This document shows positions 18,016 to 27,142 of a DNA stretch of 64,000 nucleotides, in pieces. This DNA comes from Hyphomicrobiales bacterium. Lineage in GTDB: Bacteria; Pseudomonadota; Alphaproteobacteria; Rhizobiales; Rhizobiaceae. The position numbers were made by a program, and so were the translations under genes. The notes under the pieces were generated by a model that was not told the DNA's origin, made no database searches, and saw only the letters and a list, made by a program, of their open reading frames with translations. Numbering within the stretch: position 1 is the stretch's first letter; every line of letters starts with the position of its first letter. The stretch covers positions 110,399 to 174,398 of the forward strand of contig UBNQ01000037.1 of NCBI GenBank assembly GCA_900466875.1. The letters run 5' to 3'.

Positions 18016-18097
18016 CGAGATGCGAAGGGTGGTTTTCCACCCCCTTGGCTTCGTGCAGTTATAGACAAAACGCAAAAGTCATATTAAAACAGATCTA

Positions 18098-18121
18098 ACG
18101 TTGTCGGACATCTGACAACGT
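18098..18121. promoter_or_regulatory. Candidate operator upstream of the FAH-TRAP genes
   Basis: A perfect inverted repeat has 8-base arms ACGTTGTC / GACAACGT with an 8-base spacer. It lies 42 bases upstream of the FAH gene start. Both arms contain the GTTGTC element also found at 15696-15701. The GntR gene ends just upstream, which supports local regulation. Confidence 0.58.
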
Positions 18122-18163
18122 CGGGAAAGGTGGAGGCCTTTTCCTGAACATGGGAGGATTTCT

Positions 18164-19324
18164 TTGGCATATCAGCATGCCCTGTCGTCGGATATCGTCT
18201 TGCCGGTGGATGCGTCGAACGCGCTTCTGGTTGGTCGCGTATGGTCGAACGCAGCAGCCGGCCCCTGCCCGGTGCTTTTCTTAGATGGACATCTTCTGGA
18301 CCTCTCGTCTCTGGCGCCGACATTGTCCGCGCTGCTGGAGATCGATGATCTGGTCGCAAAACTGTCCGCCACCTCATCCTTCACCAATCTCGGAAGCCTC
18401 GACGATTTCCTGAGCGGCAAGGCCGGAGCGCTTCTGGCGCCCGCCGACTTGCAGGCCATCAAGGCAGCCGGCGTCACCTTCGCCGACAGCATGCTGGAAC
18501 GGGTGATCGAGGAACAGGCCAAGGGCGATCCCCTTCACGCCCAGGAAATCCGCGGCCGCCTGGCTCCGGTTCTCGGAGACAACCTCAAGGGCCTCGTCGC
18601 AGGCTCCGAAAAGGCCGCCGAAGTGAAGCGCCTGCTGCAGGATATGGGCCTCTGGTCGCAATATCTGGAAGTCGGCATCGGCCCGGACGCGGAAATCTTC
18701 ACCAAGGCCCAGCCCATGTCATCCGTCGGCTGCGGCGCCGATGTCGGCATCCATCCGAAATCGGACTGGAACAATCCTGAGCCGGAAGTCGTGCTCGCCA
18801 TCACCTCCAAGGGTGAGATCATCGGCGCAACGCTTGGCAACGACGTCAACCTGCGCGATTTCGAAGGCCGCTCGGCGCTGCTCTTGAGCAAGGCGAAGGA
18901 CAACAACGCCTCCTGTTCCATCGGCCCCTTCATCCGCCTGTTCGACGGCACGTTCACCATCGATGACGTCAAGTCGGCCGAGATCAGCTTGTCGGTCAAG
19001 GGCGAGGACGGGTTCGAGATGACCGGTGTCAGCCCACTGAAGGCGATCAGCCGCTCACCGGAAAATCTGACCTCGCAGCTCATCAACCGCAACCATCAAT
19101 ATCCCGATGGCGCGCTGTTTTTCCTCGGCACCATGTTTGCTCCGGTCAAGGACCGGCGCGGCAAGGGCCTGGGCTTCACCCACGAGATCGGTGACATCGT
19201 CGAAATTTCCAGCCCGAAACTCGGGCGGCTGGTCAACCGGGTGGAACACAGCGACACCTGCCCGGAATGGACATTCGGGATCATGGCACTGATGAAAAAC
19301 CTCGCTCAGCGCGGTCTTTTGTAG
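18164..19324 (+). CDS. Fumarylacetoacetate hydrolase family protein
   Basis: Predicted cytoplasmic metal-dependent FAH-fold enzyme acting on a 2-keto acid, by dehydration or C-C bond hydrolysis. The C-terminal two thirds show the FAH elements VGIGPDAEIFTKAQPMSSVG, NNPEPEVVLAI (acidic metal ligands), LGNDVNLRDFEG and a late GDIVEISSPKLG. The 386-residue length resembles AraD1-type 2-keto-3-deoxy sugar acid dehydratases. The start is TTG with GGGAGGATTTC upstream. It is followed by a TRAP transporter, so it probably processes the imported acid. The exact reaction is not assigned. Confidence 0.82.
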   Translation: MAYQHALSSDIVLPVDASNALLVGRVWSNAAAGPCPVLFLDGHLLDLSSLAPTLSALLEIDDLVAKLSATSSFTNLGSLDDFLSGKAGALLAPADLQAIKAAGVTFADSMLERVIEEQAKGDPLHAQEIRGRLAPVLGDNLKGLVAGSEKAAEVKRLLQDMGLWSQYLEVGIGPDAEIFTKAQPMSSVGCGADVGIHPKSDWNNPEPEVVLAITSKGEIIGATLGNDVNLRDFEGRSALLLSKAKDNNASCSIGPFIRLFDGTFTIDDVKSAEISLSVKGEDGFEMTGVSPLKAISRSPENLTSQLINRNHQYPDGALFFLGTMFAPVKDRRGKGLGFTHEIGDIVEISSPKLGRLVNRVEHSDTCPEWTFGIMALMKNLAQRGLL

Positions 19325-19343
19325 GGGCATCAGGGAGGAGCAA

Positions 19344-19877
19344 ATGCAAAAGATTACCGACTTATTCTACAGGTTCCTCGAGATCCTGCTCATCCTGCTT
19401 CTCGCGGGCATGGCCATCATGGTGTTCGGCAATGTCGTGCTGCGATACGGCTTCAATTCCGGCCTTAACGTATCCGATGAGCTGTCGCGCTACTTCTTCG
19501 TCTGGCTCACCTTCATCGGCGCCGTCGTCGCGTTTCGCGAACACTCGCATCTGGGTGTGGAATCCCTCGTCGCGATGCTCGGCCGCAAGGGCCGCGTCGC
19601 TTGCATGATCCTCAGCAATCTCGTGATCATCGTCTGTTCCGCCATCTTCTTCTGGGGCACCTGGGTCCAGTTGCCGATCAACTCGAGCATGGTTGCGCCG
19701 GTCACCGGCCTCTCCATGGCCTGGGTCTATGGCGTCGGTTTCTTCACCGGCGGCGGCTGTGTGCTGATTTCGCTCGAACGTCTCATCCGCCTGGTGACCG
19801 GTCGCGTCACCGAAGACGAGATCGCTGCCTTTACCGGCGAAAACCTGACGATCGAACAGATGGCGGAGCGCACCTGA
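19344..19877 (+). CDS. TRAP transporter small permease, DctQ family
   Basis: Small membrane subunit of a tripartite ATP-independent periplasmic transporter. It joins the binding protein system to the large permease. The 177 residues have four hydrophobic helices (about 12-35, 50-68, 88-108, 128-150) and the ELSRYFFVWLTFIGAV motif of DctQ proteins. AGGGAGGAG precedes the ATG. It starts 19 bases after the FAH gene and ends one base before the large permease gene, so translation is probably coupled. Confidence 0.9.
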   Translation: MQKITDLFYRFLEILLILLLAGMAIMVFGNVVLRYGFNSGLNVSDELSRYFFVWLTFIGAVVAFREHSHLGVESLVAMLGRKGRVACMILSNLVIIVCSAIFFWGTWVQLPINSSMVAPVTGLSMAWVYGVGFFTGGGCVLISLERLIRLVTGRVTEDEIAAFTGENLTIEQMAERT

Positions 19878-19878
19878 T

Positions 19879-21156
19879 ATGACACTTTTCGTCTTTGTCG
19901 GCTCCCTTCTCGGAGCCATGGCGATCGGCGTGCCGGTTGCCTTCTCGCTGATGTTCTGCGGCGTCATACTCATGTGGTACATGGATATGTTCAACTCGCA
20001 GATCATCGCGCAGAACATGATTGCGGGTGCAGATACCTTCACCCTGCTTGCCATCCCCTTCTTCATTCTCGCCGGCGAGTTGATGAATTCCGGCGGCCTG
20101 TCGAAGCGCATCATCGAGTTCGCGGTGGCCTGCGTCGGACATATCCGCGGCGGTCTCGGCATCGTGGCGATCGTCGCCGCTCTCATCATGGCATCGATCT
20201 CCGGTTCGGCAGCGGCTGATACCGCAGCGCTTGCCGCTATCCTGATCCCGATGATGGCCAAGGCCGGCTACAACATCCCGCGATCCGGCGGCCTGATCGC
20301 CGCCGGCGGTATCATCGCCCCGGTCATCCCGCCGTCGATGGCCTTCATCGTCTTCGGCGTGGCAGCCAACGTCTCGATCACTCAGCTCTTCATGGCCGGC
20401 ATTTTCCCCGGCATCCTGATGGGCCTGTCGCTGGTCGTTACCTGGCTGATCGTCGTGCGCAAGGACAATGTCCAGGCGTTGCCGAAGACCACATACAAGG
20501 AGAGACTGCGGGCGACGGGTCGAGCCGCATGGGCGCTCGGCATGCCGGTCATCATCCTCGGCGGCATCAAGGCCGGCGTGGTCACACCGACGGAAGCCGC
20601 CGTGGTGGCAGCCGTCTACGCCATGTTCGTCGGCATGTTCATCTACCGCGAACTCAAGCCGAGCGACCTGCCCCGCGTCATCCTGCAGGCGGCCAAGACC
20701 ACGTCGGTCATCATGTTCCTGGTCTGCGCAGCACTCGTCTCCGCCTGGCTGATCACGGCAGCCAACATTCCGGCCGAAATCGCCAGCTATATCGAGCCGC
20801 TGATCGACCGCCCGACGCTTCTGATGTTCGTCATCATGATCCTCGTGCTCGTCGTCGGCACCGCTCTCGACCTGACGCCGACCATCCTGATCCTGACGCC
20901 TGTGCTGATGCCGATTATCAAGCAGGCGGGCATCGATCCGGTCTATTTCGGCGTCCTGTTCATCATCAACAACTCGATCGGCCTCATCACGCCGCCGGTC
21001 GGTGTTGTTCTCAACGTTGTCAGCGGTGTCGGGAGAATACCGCTTGGCAAGGTGACTGCCGGTGTCTGGCCATTCCTGCTGGCCCAGACCATCGTGATGT
21101 TCCTGCTCGTGCTGTTTCCCGATCTCGTGATCGTACCTGCACGATGGCTGCATTGA
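19879..21156 (+). CDS. TRAP transporter large permease, DctM family
   Basis: Main transmembrane subunit of the TRAP carrier, using a sodium or proton gradient to import an organic acid delivered by the binding protein. It has 425 residues with about twelve hydrophobic helices. Typical DctM motifs are IPFFILAGELMNSGGLSKR, SISGSAAADTAALAAILIP and NNSIGLITPPVGVVLN. It lies between the DctQ and DctP genes in one operon. Confidence 0.92.
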   Translation: MTLFVFVGSLLGAMAIGVPVAFSLMFCGVILMWYMDMFNSQIIAQNMIAGADTFTLLAIPFFILAGELMNSGGLSKRIIEFAVACVGHIRGGLGIVAIVAALIMASISGSAAADTAALAAILIPMMAKAGYNIPRSGGLIAAGGIIAPVIPPSMAFIVFGVAANVSITQLFMAGIFPGILMGLSLVVTWLIVVRKDNVQALPKTTYKERLRATGRAAWALGMPVIILGGIKAGVVTPTEAAVVAAVYAMFVGMFIYRELKPSDLPRVILQAAKTTSVIMFLVCAALVSAWLITAANIPAEIASYIEPLIDRPTLLMFVIMILVLVVGTALDLTPTILILTPVLMPIIKQAGIDPVYFGVLFIINNSIGLITPPVGVVLNVVSGVGRIPLGKVTAGVWPFLLAQTIVMFLLVLFPDLVIVPARWLH

Positions 21157-21206
21157 CGGCCTGACCAACAACCTTTTCTATCTGACGTCTAACTGGGAGG
21201 ACTACT

Positions 21207-22214
21207 ATGAAGAAACTTCTTTTCGCAACGACCGCACTCGCCATGGCGATTTCGGGTTCGGCTCCGGCATTCGCCGAATTCAACAGCCGCAACATCCGCG
21301 TCTCGAACGGCATCAATGCCGATCACCCGGTCGGCAACGGCATCAAGGCGATGCAGGAGTGCCTTGACCAGAAGTCGGGCGGCAAGCTGAAGCTCACCGC
21401 TTTCTGGGGCGGCGCGCTCGGCGGTGACCTTCAGGCAACCCAGGCGCTGCGTTCCGGCGTCCAGGAAGCAGTCGTCACCTCGTCTTCACCGCTCGTCGGC
21501 ATCATCCCGGCGCTCGGCGTCTTCGACCTTCCCTTCCTGTTCGCCACCCCGGCTGAAGCCTACAAGGTTCTCGACGGCAAGTTCGGCGACTCGATGAACC
21601 AGAAGCTCGATGCGGCTGGCCTCGTCAATCTCGCCTATTGGGAAAACGGTTTCCGTAACCTGTCGAATTCCCAGCATCCGGTGACCAAGTGGGAAGATTT
21701 CTCGGGCCTCAAGGTCCGCGTCATGCAGAACAACATCTTCCTCGACACGTTCCAGAACCTTGGCGCCAACGCGACGCCGATGGCCTTCGGTGAAGTCTAT
21801 TCGGCGCTGGAAACCAAGGCGATCGACGCGCAGGAAAACCCCTATGTGACGATCGACACGTCGAAATTCTTCGAAGTGCAGAAATACATCACCGAGACGA
21901 ACCACGCCTACACGCCGTTCCTCTTCCTCTTCTCCAAGGCGATCTTCAACACCTATACGCCGGAAGAACAGACGGCTCTGCGCGAGTGTGCAGTCGTCGG
22001 CCGTGATGTCGAGCGTCAGGTGATTGCCGATCTGAACAAGAAGTCGCTGGAAAAGATCAAGGAAGCCGGCCTGGAAGTGAACCAGCTTTCGCCGGAAGAA
22101 CAGACCCGCATCCGCGAAAAGTCCATGATTGTTTATGAAAAGCACAAGGCCCAGATCGGCGCCGATGTGGTGGACGGCATTCTCGCAGAGCTGAAGACGA
22201 TCCGCGGCAACTGA
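21207..22214 (+). CDS. TRAP transporter substrate-binding protein, DctP family
   Basis: Periplasmic binding protein that captures the organic acid substrate. A signal peptide covers about residues 1-23 (MKKLLFATTALAMAISGSAPAFA). The family motif FSGLKVRVMQNNIFLD contains the arginine that normally binds the substrate carboxylate, and GEVYSALETKAIDAQENP is also conserved. GGGAGGACTACT lies before the ATG. The 335 residues are normal length. A strong terminator follows. With the neighbouring DenD-like, FAH and enolase enzymes, a four- to six-carbon sugar acid is the likely ligand. Confidence 0.92.
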   Translation: MKKLLFATTALAMAISGSAPAFAEFNSRNIRVSNGINADHPVGNGIKAMQECLDQKSGGKLKLTAFWGGALGGDLQATQALRSGVQEAVVTSSSPLVGIIPALGVFDLPFLFATPAEAYKVLDGKFGDSMNQKLDAAGLVNLAYWENGFRNLSNSQHPVTKWEDFSGLKVRVMQNNIFLDTFQNLGANATPMAFGEVYSALETKAIDAQENPYVTIDTSKFFEVQKYITETNHAYTPFLFLFSKAIFNTYTPEEQTALRECAVVGRDVERQVIADLNKKSLEKIKEAGLEVNQLSPEEQTRIREKSMIVYEKHKAQIGADVVDGILAELKTIRGN

Positions 22215-22249
22215 TCCGGATACACTCCCCGGAGACGCTGTCGCGAGTG

Positions 22250-22276
22250 AAGCCCGCACCCCGCCGGTGCGGGCTT
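22250..22276 (+). terminator. Terminator of the TRAP operon
   Basis: An 11-base perfect stem AAGCCCGCACC / GGTGCGGGCTT has a 5-base loop and is followed by CTTTGTTT. It lies between the dctP stop and the stop of the convergent DMT transporter gene. Confidence 0.85.
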
Positions 22277-22282
22277 CTTTGT

Positions 22283-23197
22283 TTATTCCGGAATGGCCGG
22301 AAGTACCGTGTCGCGTTTCTTCAGCATCTGTTCGCGGATGAAAATGAACAGGCCGGAAGCGACGATGAGGGCAGCCCCGATCAGCATTGTCAGCCGCGGC
22401 ACATCACCGAAGAACATCCAACCGAAGACCACCGCCCAGAGCAGAAGCGTATATTGCAGCGGTGCGACCGTTGCCGCGTCGGAGATTTTCAGCGCCCGGT
22501 TGACCAGCATATGCGCCGCCATCGCAACGATGCCGAGAAGGCCAAGCAGGCCAAGATCGAAACCGGACTGGATCGGCGACCAGTCGAACGGCGCAAACGC
22601 CAGTCCAGCAAGACCTGCCCCCATCACCTGGAAAAACACCAGCGTCGTATCCGGTGTGCCGCGCAGAAAACGGCCGGAAATCATCATGAAGGCGAAGGCC
22701 GCACTGCCGATGATGGAGATCACCGCAGGCGCGGTGAACATGGCGGCAGACGGTTCCAGCGTGATGATGACGCCGACGAAACCGATCCCAATCGCCGTCC
22801 AGCGCCGCCAGCCGACCTTGTCGCCGAGCAGAAGCGGCGAGAGTGCCGCCACATAGATTGGAGCCGCCAGCCAGTATGTCATCACATCGGCGAGCGGCAG
22901 ATACATCACGGCGTAGTAGAAGCAGAACACTTCCGCCGTCGAGCACACCACGCGGGCAAGCTGCATCCATGGCCGCTCGGCCTTCGTCAGTGACGGCAGC
23001 CCGGCCATCCACACCATCGGCACGAGGATGACGAGTGCCGCAAGGCTGCGCAAAAGCACGACCTGGCCGAGCCCGTAGCTGGCGACCAGCCATTTGCCCA
23101 TCGTGTCGTTGAGCGCAAACATCAGCATGCCGAGCAGCATGATTGCAGGACCTGCAACCGTAGCACCCCGCAGGGCCGCACTTGAGGAGATTTGCAT
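22283..23197 (-). CDS. DMT superfamily (EamA) permease
   Basis: Inner-membrane protein of the drug/metabolite transporter superfamily. Its 304 residues contain ten hydrophobic segments as two EamA repeats (about 15-150 and 160-290). EamA proteins export or import small metabolites; nothing in the sequence fixes the substrate. It lies 11 bases downstream of the enolase-superfamily gene on the same strand, so the pair is one operon. Transport of the dehydratase substrate or product is a reasonable inference. Confidence 0.82.
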   Translation of the reverse strand: MQISSSAALRGATVAGPAIMLLGMLMFALNDTMGKWLVASYGLGQVVLLRSLAALVILVPMVWMAGLPSLTKAERPWMQLARVVCSTAEVFCFYYAVMYLPLADVMTYWLAAPIYVAALSPLLLGDKVGWRRWTAIGIGFVGVIITLEPSAAMFTAPAVISIIGSAAFAFMMISGRFLRGTPDTTLVFFQVMGAGLAGLAFAPFDWSPIQSGFDLGLLGLLGIVAMAAHMLVNRALKISDAATVAPLQYTLLLWAVVFGWMFFGDVPRLTMLIGAALIVASGLFIFIREQMLKKRDTVLPAIPE

Positions 23198-23208
23198 AAT
23201 CGGCTTCC

Positions 23209-24411
23209 TCAGATGGACGAAGCGTCGGAGAACCGACGGCTGACGGTGAAGGCCTTGTCGAGTTCAGGATTGAGCTCCATGCCGAGACCCGGACCCGGCG
23301 GCACGGTAATCATGCCGTTCTTCACTTCAGGCAATGCCGTCACCAGATCGCGATACCAGGTATTGTAGAAGGCGCGCACGCTTTCCTGCACCAGCGCGTT
23401 GGGAGCATTCAGCGACAGATGGGTCGAGGCGCAGAGCACGACCGGGCCGGTGCAGTCATGCGGCGCGACGGGCAGATGCCAGGCCTCCGCCATCGAGGCG
23501 ATCTTGCGCGCTTCCGACAGGCCGCCACACCAGGAAATGTCGAGCATGACGATACCTGCTACACCGGTCTCGAGATAATCGCGAAAACCCCAGCGGCTGG
23601 CGAGCGTTTCCGATGCCGAAATCGGCGCGGGCGAGACTTCAGCGTAGCGCTTCAAGCTGGACAGGCTATCCATCTTGATCGGGTCTTCGTGCCAGAAGGT
23701 GCCGTAAGGTGTGAGCGCCTTGGCGATCTGCATCGCCGGCAGAAGTTGCCACATGGAGTGGAACTCGACCATGATATCTATTCTGTCGCCGACAGCCTTG
23801 CGGATTTTTTCGAAGGGTTCGAGCGCCGCCTTCATCTCGGACGACGAGATATACTGGCCCTTGGTCTTTTCCGCCGCCTGATCGAACGGCCAGATCTTCA
23901 TCGCCGTGATGCCTTCGGAGAGAAGCGATTCCGCCAGTTCGTCGGCGCGGTGCAGAAAACCGTTCAGGTCGTCATAATCCTTGCCGGTCGAAAGCCCGTA
24001 ATTGGCCGTCGTCTGTCCGGTTGCCTTCTTGATATATTCGGTGCCCGCGCAGGTATTGTAGGTGCGGATTTCCTTGCGGGAAAAACCGCCGAGCAGCTGC
24101 GCGATCGGCTGGCCAGTCACTTTGCCAAAGATGTCCCAGAGCGCGATGTCGAAGGCGGAATTGCCGCGCACTTCGGCACCCGACGAACGGAAGCCGACAT
24201 AACCGACGAGATCCTGCGCAAGCAGATCGATCGCCAGCGGATCGCGGCCGATGACGCGCGGCGCGACATATTCGTGGATATAGCTTTCCACCGTTTCGGC
24301 CCCGAAAAAGGTCTCCCCCAACCCGGTAATGCCCTCATCGGTGTGAACCAGAACCCAGAGCAGGTTGCTCCGCTCCATGACGCGCACCGTCTCCAGCTTG
24401 GTGATCTTCAT
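23209..24411 (-). CDS. Enolase superfamily sugar-acid dehydratase (mandelate racemase/muconate lactonizing family)
   Basis: Predicted divalent-metal enzyme that removes an alpha proton from a carboxylate, most likely a sugar-acid dehydratase. The 400 residues comprise an N-terminal capping domain and a TIM barrel. Candidate metal ligands are the Glu in VEFH, the Glu in HEDP and the Glu in SETL; the His of APHDCTGP is a likely base. GITAMKIWPFD replaces the usual KxK. The pattern resembles the D-galactonate dehydratase side of the family, but the substrate is not assigned. I use the ATG at 24411 after GGGAGGAAAC; an upstream extension is unsupported. Confidence 0.82.
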   Translation of the reverse strand: MKITKLETVRVMERSNLLWVLVHTDEGITGLGETFFGAETVESYIHEYVAPRVIGRDPLAIDLLAQDLVGYVGFRSSGAEVRGNSAFDIALWDIFGKVTGQPIAQLLGGFSRKEIRTYNTCAGTEYIKKATGQTTANYGLSTGKDYDDLNGFLHRADELAESLLSEGITAMKIWPFDQAAEKTKGQYISSSEMKAALEPFEKIRKAVGDRIDIMVEFHSMWQLLPAMQIAKALTPYGTFWHEDPIKMDSLSSLKRYAEVSPAPISASETLASRWGFRDYLETGVAGIVMLDISWCGGLSEARKIASMAEAWHLPVAPHDCTGPVVLCASTHLSLNAPNALVQESVRAFYNTWYRDLVTALPEVKNGMITVPPGPGLGMELNPELDKAFTVSRRFSDASSI

Positions 24412-24687
24412 GTTTCCTCCCACAAGTTCCCAAGAGCCTGTATTTCTAGGGGAATCGATCCGGTTTCGAAAGCCGTTTGGCGCATCTAAAGTACGCCATG
24501 CTAATAAAATTGCGGCGTTTCTCACGCCTTCGCTCTTCCGGTTTCAAAGGCCACGACGGCTTTCACAAAATTCGCCGAGCAAATCCTTTGACATGAAGCA
24601 CGAACGGCTCTTTCATGGCGTCAACAAACGCCGGCATGCTCCGAGGAAAGAGCCTGGACGGCATATAAAGCAAGAAAGAGGAACATC

Positions 24688-26070
24688 ATGAACGTCGCTT
24701 CCCGTCAGAACGACATCCAGGCCGTGATCGAGGCCGACCGCGCCCATGTCTGGCACCATCTCTCCCAGCACAAGCAGTATGAGAGCGTCGATCCGAAAAT
24801 CTATGTCGAGGGCAAGGGCACGCGGGTCTGGGATGCGACCGGCAAGGAATATCTGGATGCCGTGGCTGGTGCGGTGTGGACCGTCAATGTCGGCTATGGC
24901 CGCACCTCGATTGCCGATGCGGTGCGCGACCAATTGATAAAACTCAACTATTTCGCCGGTGCGGCCGGCAATGTTCCGGCAGCGCTGTTTGCCGAAAAAC
25001 TGATCGAAAAGATGCCGGGCATGACCCGCGTCTATTATTCGAACTCCGGTTCGGAAGCGAACGAGAAGGTGTTCAAGATGGTGCGCCAGATCGCGCATCG
25101 CAAACACAATGGCGGCAAGTACAAGATTCTCTACCGCGACCGCGACTATCATGGCACGACGCTCGGCACGCTGGCCGCCGCCGGCCAGAAGGAACGCCGC
25201 GAGCAATACGGCCCGATGCCCGAAGGTTTTGTCGAGGTGCCGCATTGCCTCGAATATCGCAGCCAGTGGGGTGACGTGGACGATTACGGCCTGCGCGCCG
25301 CAAACGCGATCGAGGACGTGATCCTGCGCGAAGGCCCGGAAACCGTTGGTCTTCTCTGCCTCGAACCGGTCACGGCCGGCGGCGGCGTCATCACCCCGCC
25401 CAAGGGTTATTGGGAACGCGTGCAGGAAATCTGCCGCAAATACGATGTCCTGCTGCATATCGACGAAGTCGTCTGCGGCATGGGCCGCACCGGAAAATGG
25501 TTCGGTTACCAGCATTACGGCATCGAGCCCGATTTCGTCACCATGGCGAAAGGCGTTGCCTCCGGTTATGCGGCAATCTCCTGCACGGTAACGACCGAAA
25601 AGGTTTTCGAACTGTTCAAGGACGATCCGACCGACCCCATGTCCTATTTCCGCGACATCTCCACTTTCGGTGGCTGCACGTCCGGACCGGCGGCAGCGCT
25701 CGAAAACATGCGGATCATCGAGGATGAACGCCTGCTTGAAAACACCCTGAAGATGGGCGAACGCCTGATGAACAATCTGCGCGAATTGCAGACCCGCCAT
25801 CAGGTGATCGGCGACGTGCGCGGACTGGGCCTGTTCTGCGGCGCGGAACTGGTGATGGATCGCGAGACCAAGGAGCCGGCACCGGAAAAGATGGTCCAGG
25901 CCGTGACCGCCGACTGCCTTGCGCAGGGCGTCATCATCGGCGCCACCAACCGTTCCGTTCCCGGCCTCAATAACACGCTCTGCATGAGCCCGCCGCTGAT
26001 CATCAATGCCGCTGAAATCGACCAGATCACCGGTGCGATCGACAAGGCGCTGACCAAAGTCTTTGGCTGA
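24688..26070 (+). CDS. Class III PLP-dependent aminotransferase
   Basis: Fold-type I aminotransferase (omega-amino acid:pyruvate type) moving an amino group from a terminal amine or beta/gamma-amino acid to a keto acid. The PLP phosphate site SNSGSEANE, LHIDEVVCGMGRTG (with the PLP-binding Asp) and the Schiff-base Lys in TMAKGVASGYAA are present. It has 460 residues, normal length. AGAGGAA precedes the ATG. The arginase-family gene follows 88 bases later. Together they could take a guanidino compound to urea plus an amino acid, then to a semialdehyde. Taurine:pyruvate aminotransferase is an alternative. Confidence 0.85.
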   Translation: MNVASRQNDIQAVIEADRAHVWHHLSQHKQYESVDPKIYVEGKGTRVWDATGKEYLDAVAGAVWTVNVGYGRTSIADAVRDQLIKLNYFAGAAGNVPAALFAEKLIEKMPGMTRVYYSNSGSEANEKVFKMVRQIAHRKHNGGKYKILYRDRDYHGTTLGTLAAAGQKERREQYGPMPEGFVEVPHCLEYRSQWGDVDDYGLRAANAIEDVILREGPETVGLLCLEPVTAGGGVITPPKGYWERVQEICRKYDVLLHIDEVVCGMGRTGKWFGYQHYGIEPDFVTMAKGVASGYAAISCTVTTEKVFELFKDDPTDPMSYFRDISTFGGCTSGPAAALENMRIIEDERLLENTLKMGERLMNNLRELQTRHQVIGDVRGLGLFCGAELVMDRETKEPAPEKMVQAVTADCLAQGVIIGATNRSVPGLNNTLCMSPPLIINAAEIDQITGAIDKALTKVFG

Positions 26071-26158
26071 TTGTGTAAGGAATGCGGGCCGCAGTTTCAT
26101 CGCGCGGTCCGTGCTGGCATTCCAAGATATGAGCGGCACAAGCCGCCGGGGAACCCGA

Positions 26159-27136
26159 ATGACGACTTTCGACTTCCGCCCGATTTCGGGTGTTGATCTG
26201 CCGCGATTTGCAGGCATCGCCACCTTCATGCGCCTGCCGCATATTCCAATGGACGACAAGCGTTTGAGCCTGGTCGATATCGGCCTGATCGGCGTGCCAT
26301 GGGATGGCGGCACGACCAACCGCCCCGGCCCCCGCCATGCGCCGCGCCAGCTTCGCGATCTCTCCAGCATGGTCCGGCACGAGAATGGTGCTACGCGGAT
26401 AAGACCCTACGATCTCGCAAACTGCGCCGATCTGGGCGATGTCGGCCCCAACCCTGCCGATGTCGAGGATTCGATGCGGCGCATCACCGCCTTTTACGAC
26501 AGCGTCAAGGCGGCCGGCATCATGCCGCTGACGGCCGGCGGCGATCATCTGTCGTCACTGCCGATCCTGCGCTCGCTCGGCCGCGACAGGCCCTTGGGCA
26601 TGATCCATTTCGACAGCCACACCGACCTGTTCCACTCCTATTTCGGCGGCTTCAAATACACACACGGAACGCCTTTCCGCCGTGCGGTCGAGGAAGGGCT
26701 GCTCGATCCCAAACGTGTCTGCATGATCGGCATTCGCGGCCCAGCCTATGATTTCGAGGATAGAGACTTCGCCGATGCGGTCGGCATTCGCGTCATCCCG
26801 ATCGAGGAGTTTCACGCCCGCGGTGTCGAGGATGTCATGGCCGAGGCGCGCGAGATCGCCGGTTCGGGGGAAACCTATGTGAGTTACGATATCGATTTCA
26901 TCGATCCGGCCTTTGCGCCGGGAACAGGCACGCCTGAGATCGGCGGGCCGAACAGCTATCAGGCGCTACAGGTCGTGCGGGCCCTGCGCGGCCTCAACAT
27001 CATCGGTGCCGATATGGTGGAGGTCTCCCCGCCGTTCGACACGAGCGGCGCCACCGCATTCCTTGGAATTACCGTGATGTTCGAACTGCTTTGCGTCATG
27101 GCCGAAATCATCAGCCGGCGCGGCGAAGACGGATAA
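26159..27136 (+). CDS. Arginase-family ureohydrolase (guanidinopropionase/guanidinobutyrase/agmatinase type)
   Basis: Binuclear manganese hydrolase that splits urea from a guanidino compound. Metal-ligand motifs are GGDH, FDSHTD and SYDIDFIDP; the adjoining FAPGTGTPEIGG is typical of agmatinase-like members rather than true arginases. From the ATG at 26159 it has 325 residues; an ATG at 26129 would add ten. Pairing with a class III aminotransferase argues for 3-guanidinopropionate, 4-guanidinobutyrate or agmatine as substrate, giving beta-alanine, GABA or putrescine. The family is sure, the substrate is not. Confidence 0.87.
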   Translation: MTTFDFRPISGVDLPRFAGIATFMRLPHIPMDDKRLSLVDIGLIGVPWDGGTTNRPGPRHAPRQLRDLSSMVRHENGATRIRPYDLANCADLGDVGPNPADVEDSMRRITAFYDSVKAAGIMPLTAGGDHLSSLPILRSLGRDRPLGMIHFDSHTDLFHSYFGGFKYTHGTPFRRAVEEGLLDPKRVCMIGIRGPAYDFEDRDFADAVGIRVIPIEEFHARGVEDVMAEAREIAGSGETYVSYDIDFIDPAFAPGTGTPEIGGPNSYQALQVVRALRGLNIIGADMVEVSPPFDTSGATAFLGITVMFELLCVMAEIISRRGEDG

Positions 27137-27142
27137 CCAGGA

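Noticed and set aside
18027..18042. Terminator after the GntR gene
   Set aside because: GGGTGG-TTTT-CCACCC can pair, but no T-run follows and the stem is short.
19831..21171. Open frame of 446 codons on the minus strand
   Set aside because: Antisense of the TRAP large permease; the product is an Asp/His/Arg-rich shadow with no domain.
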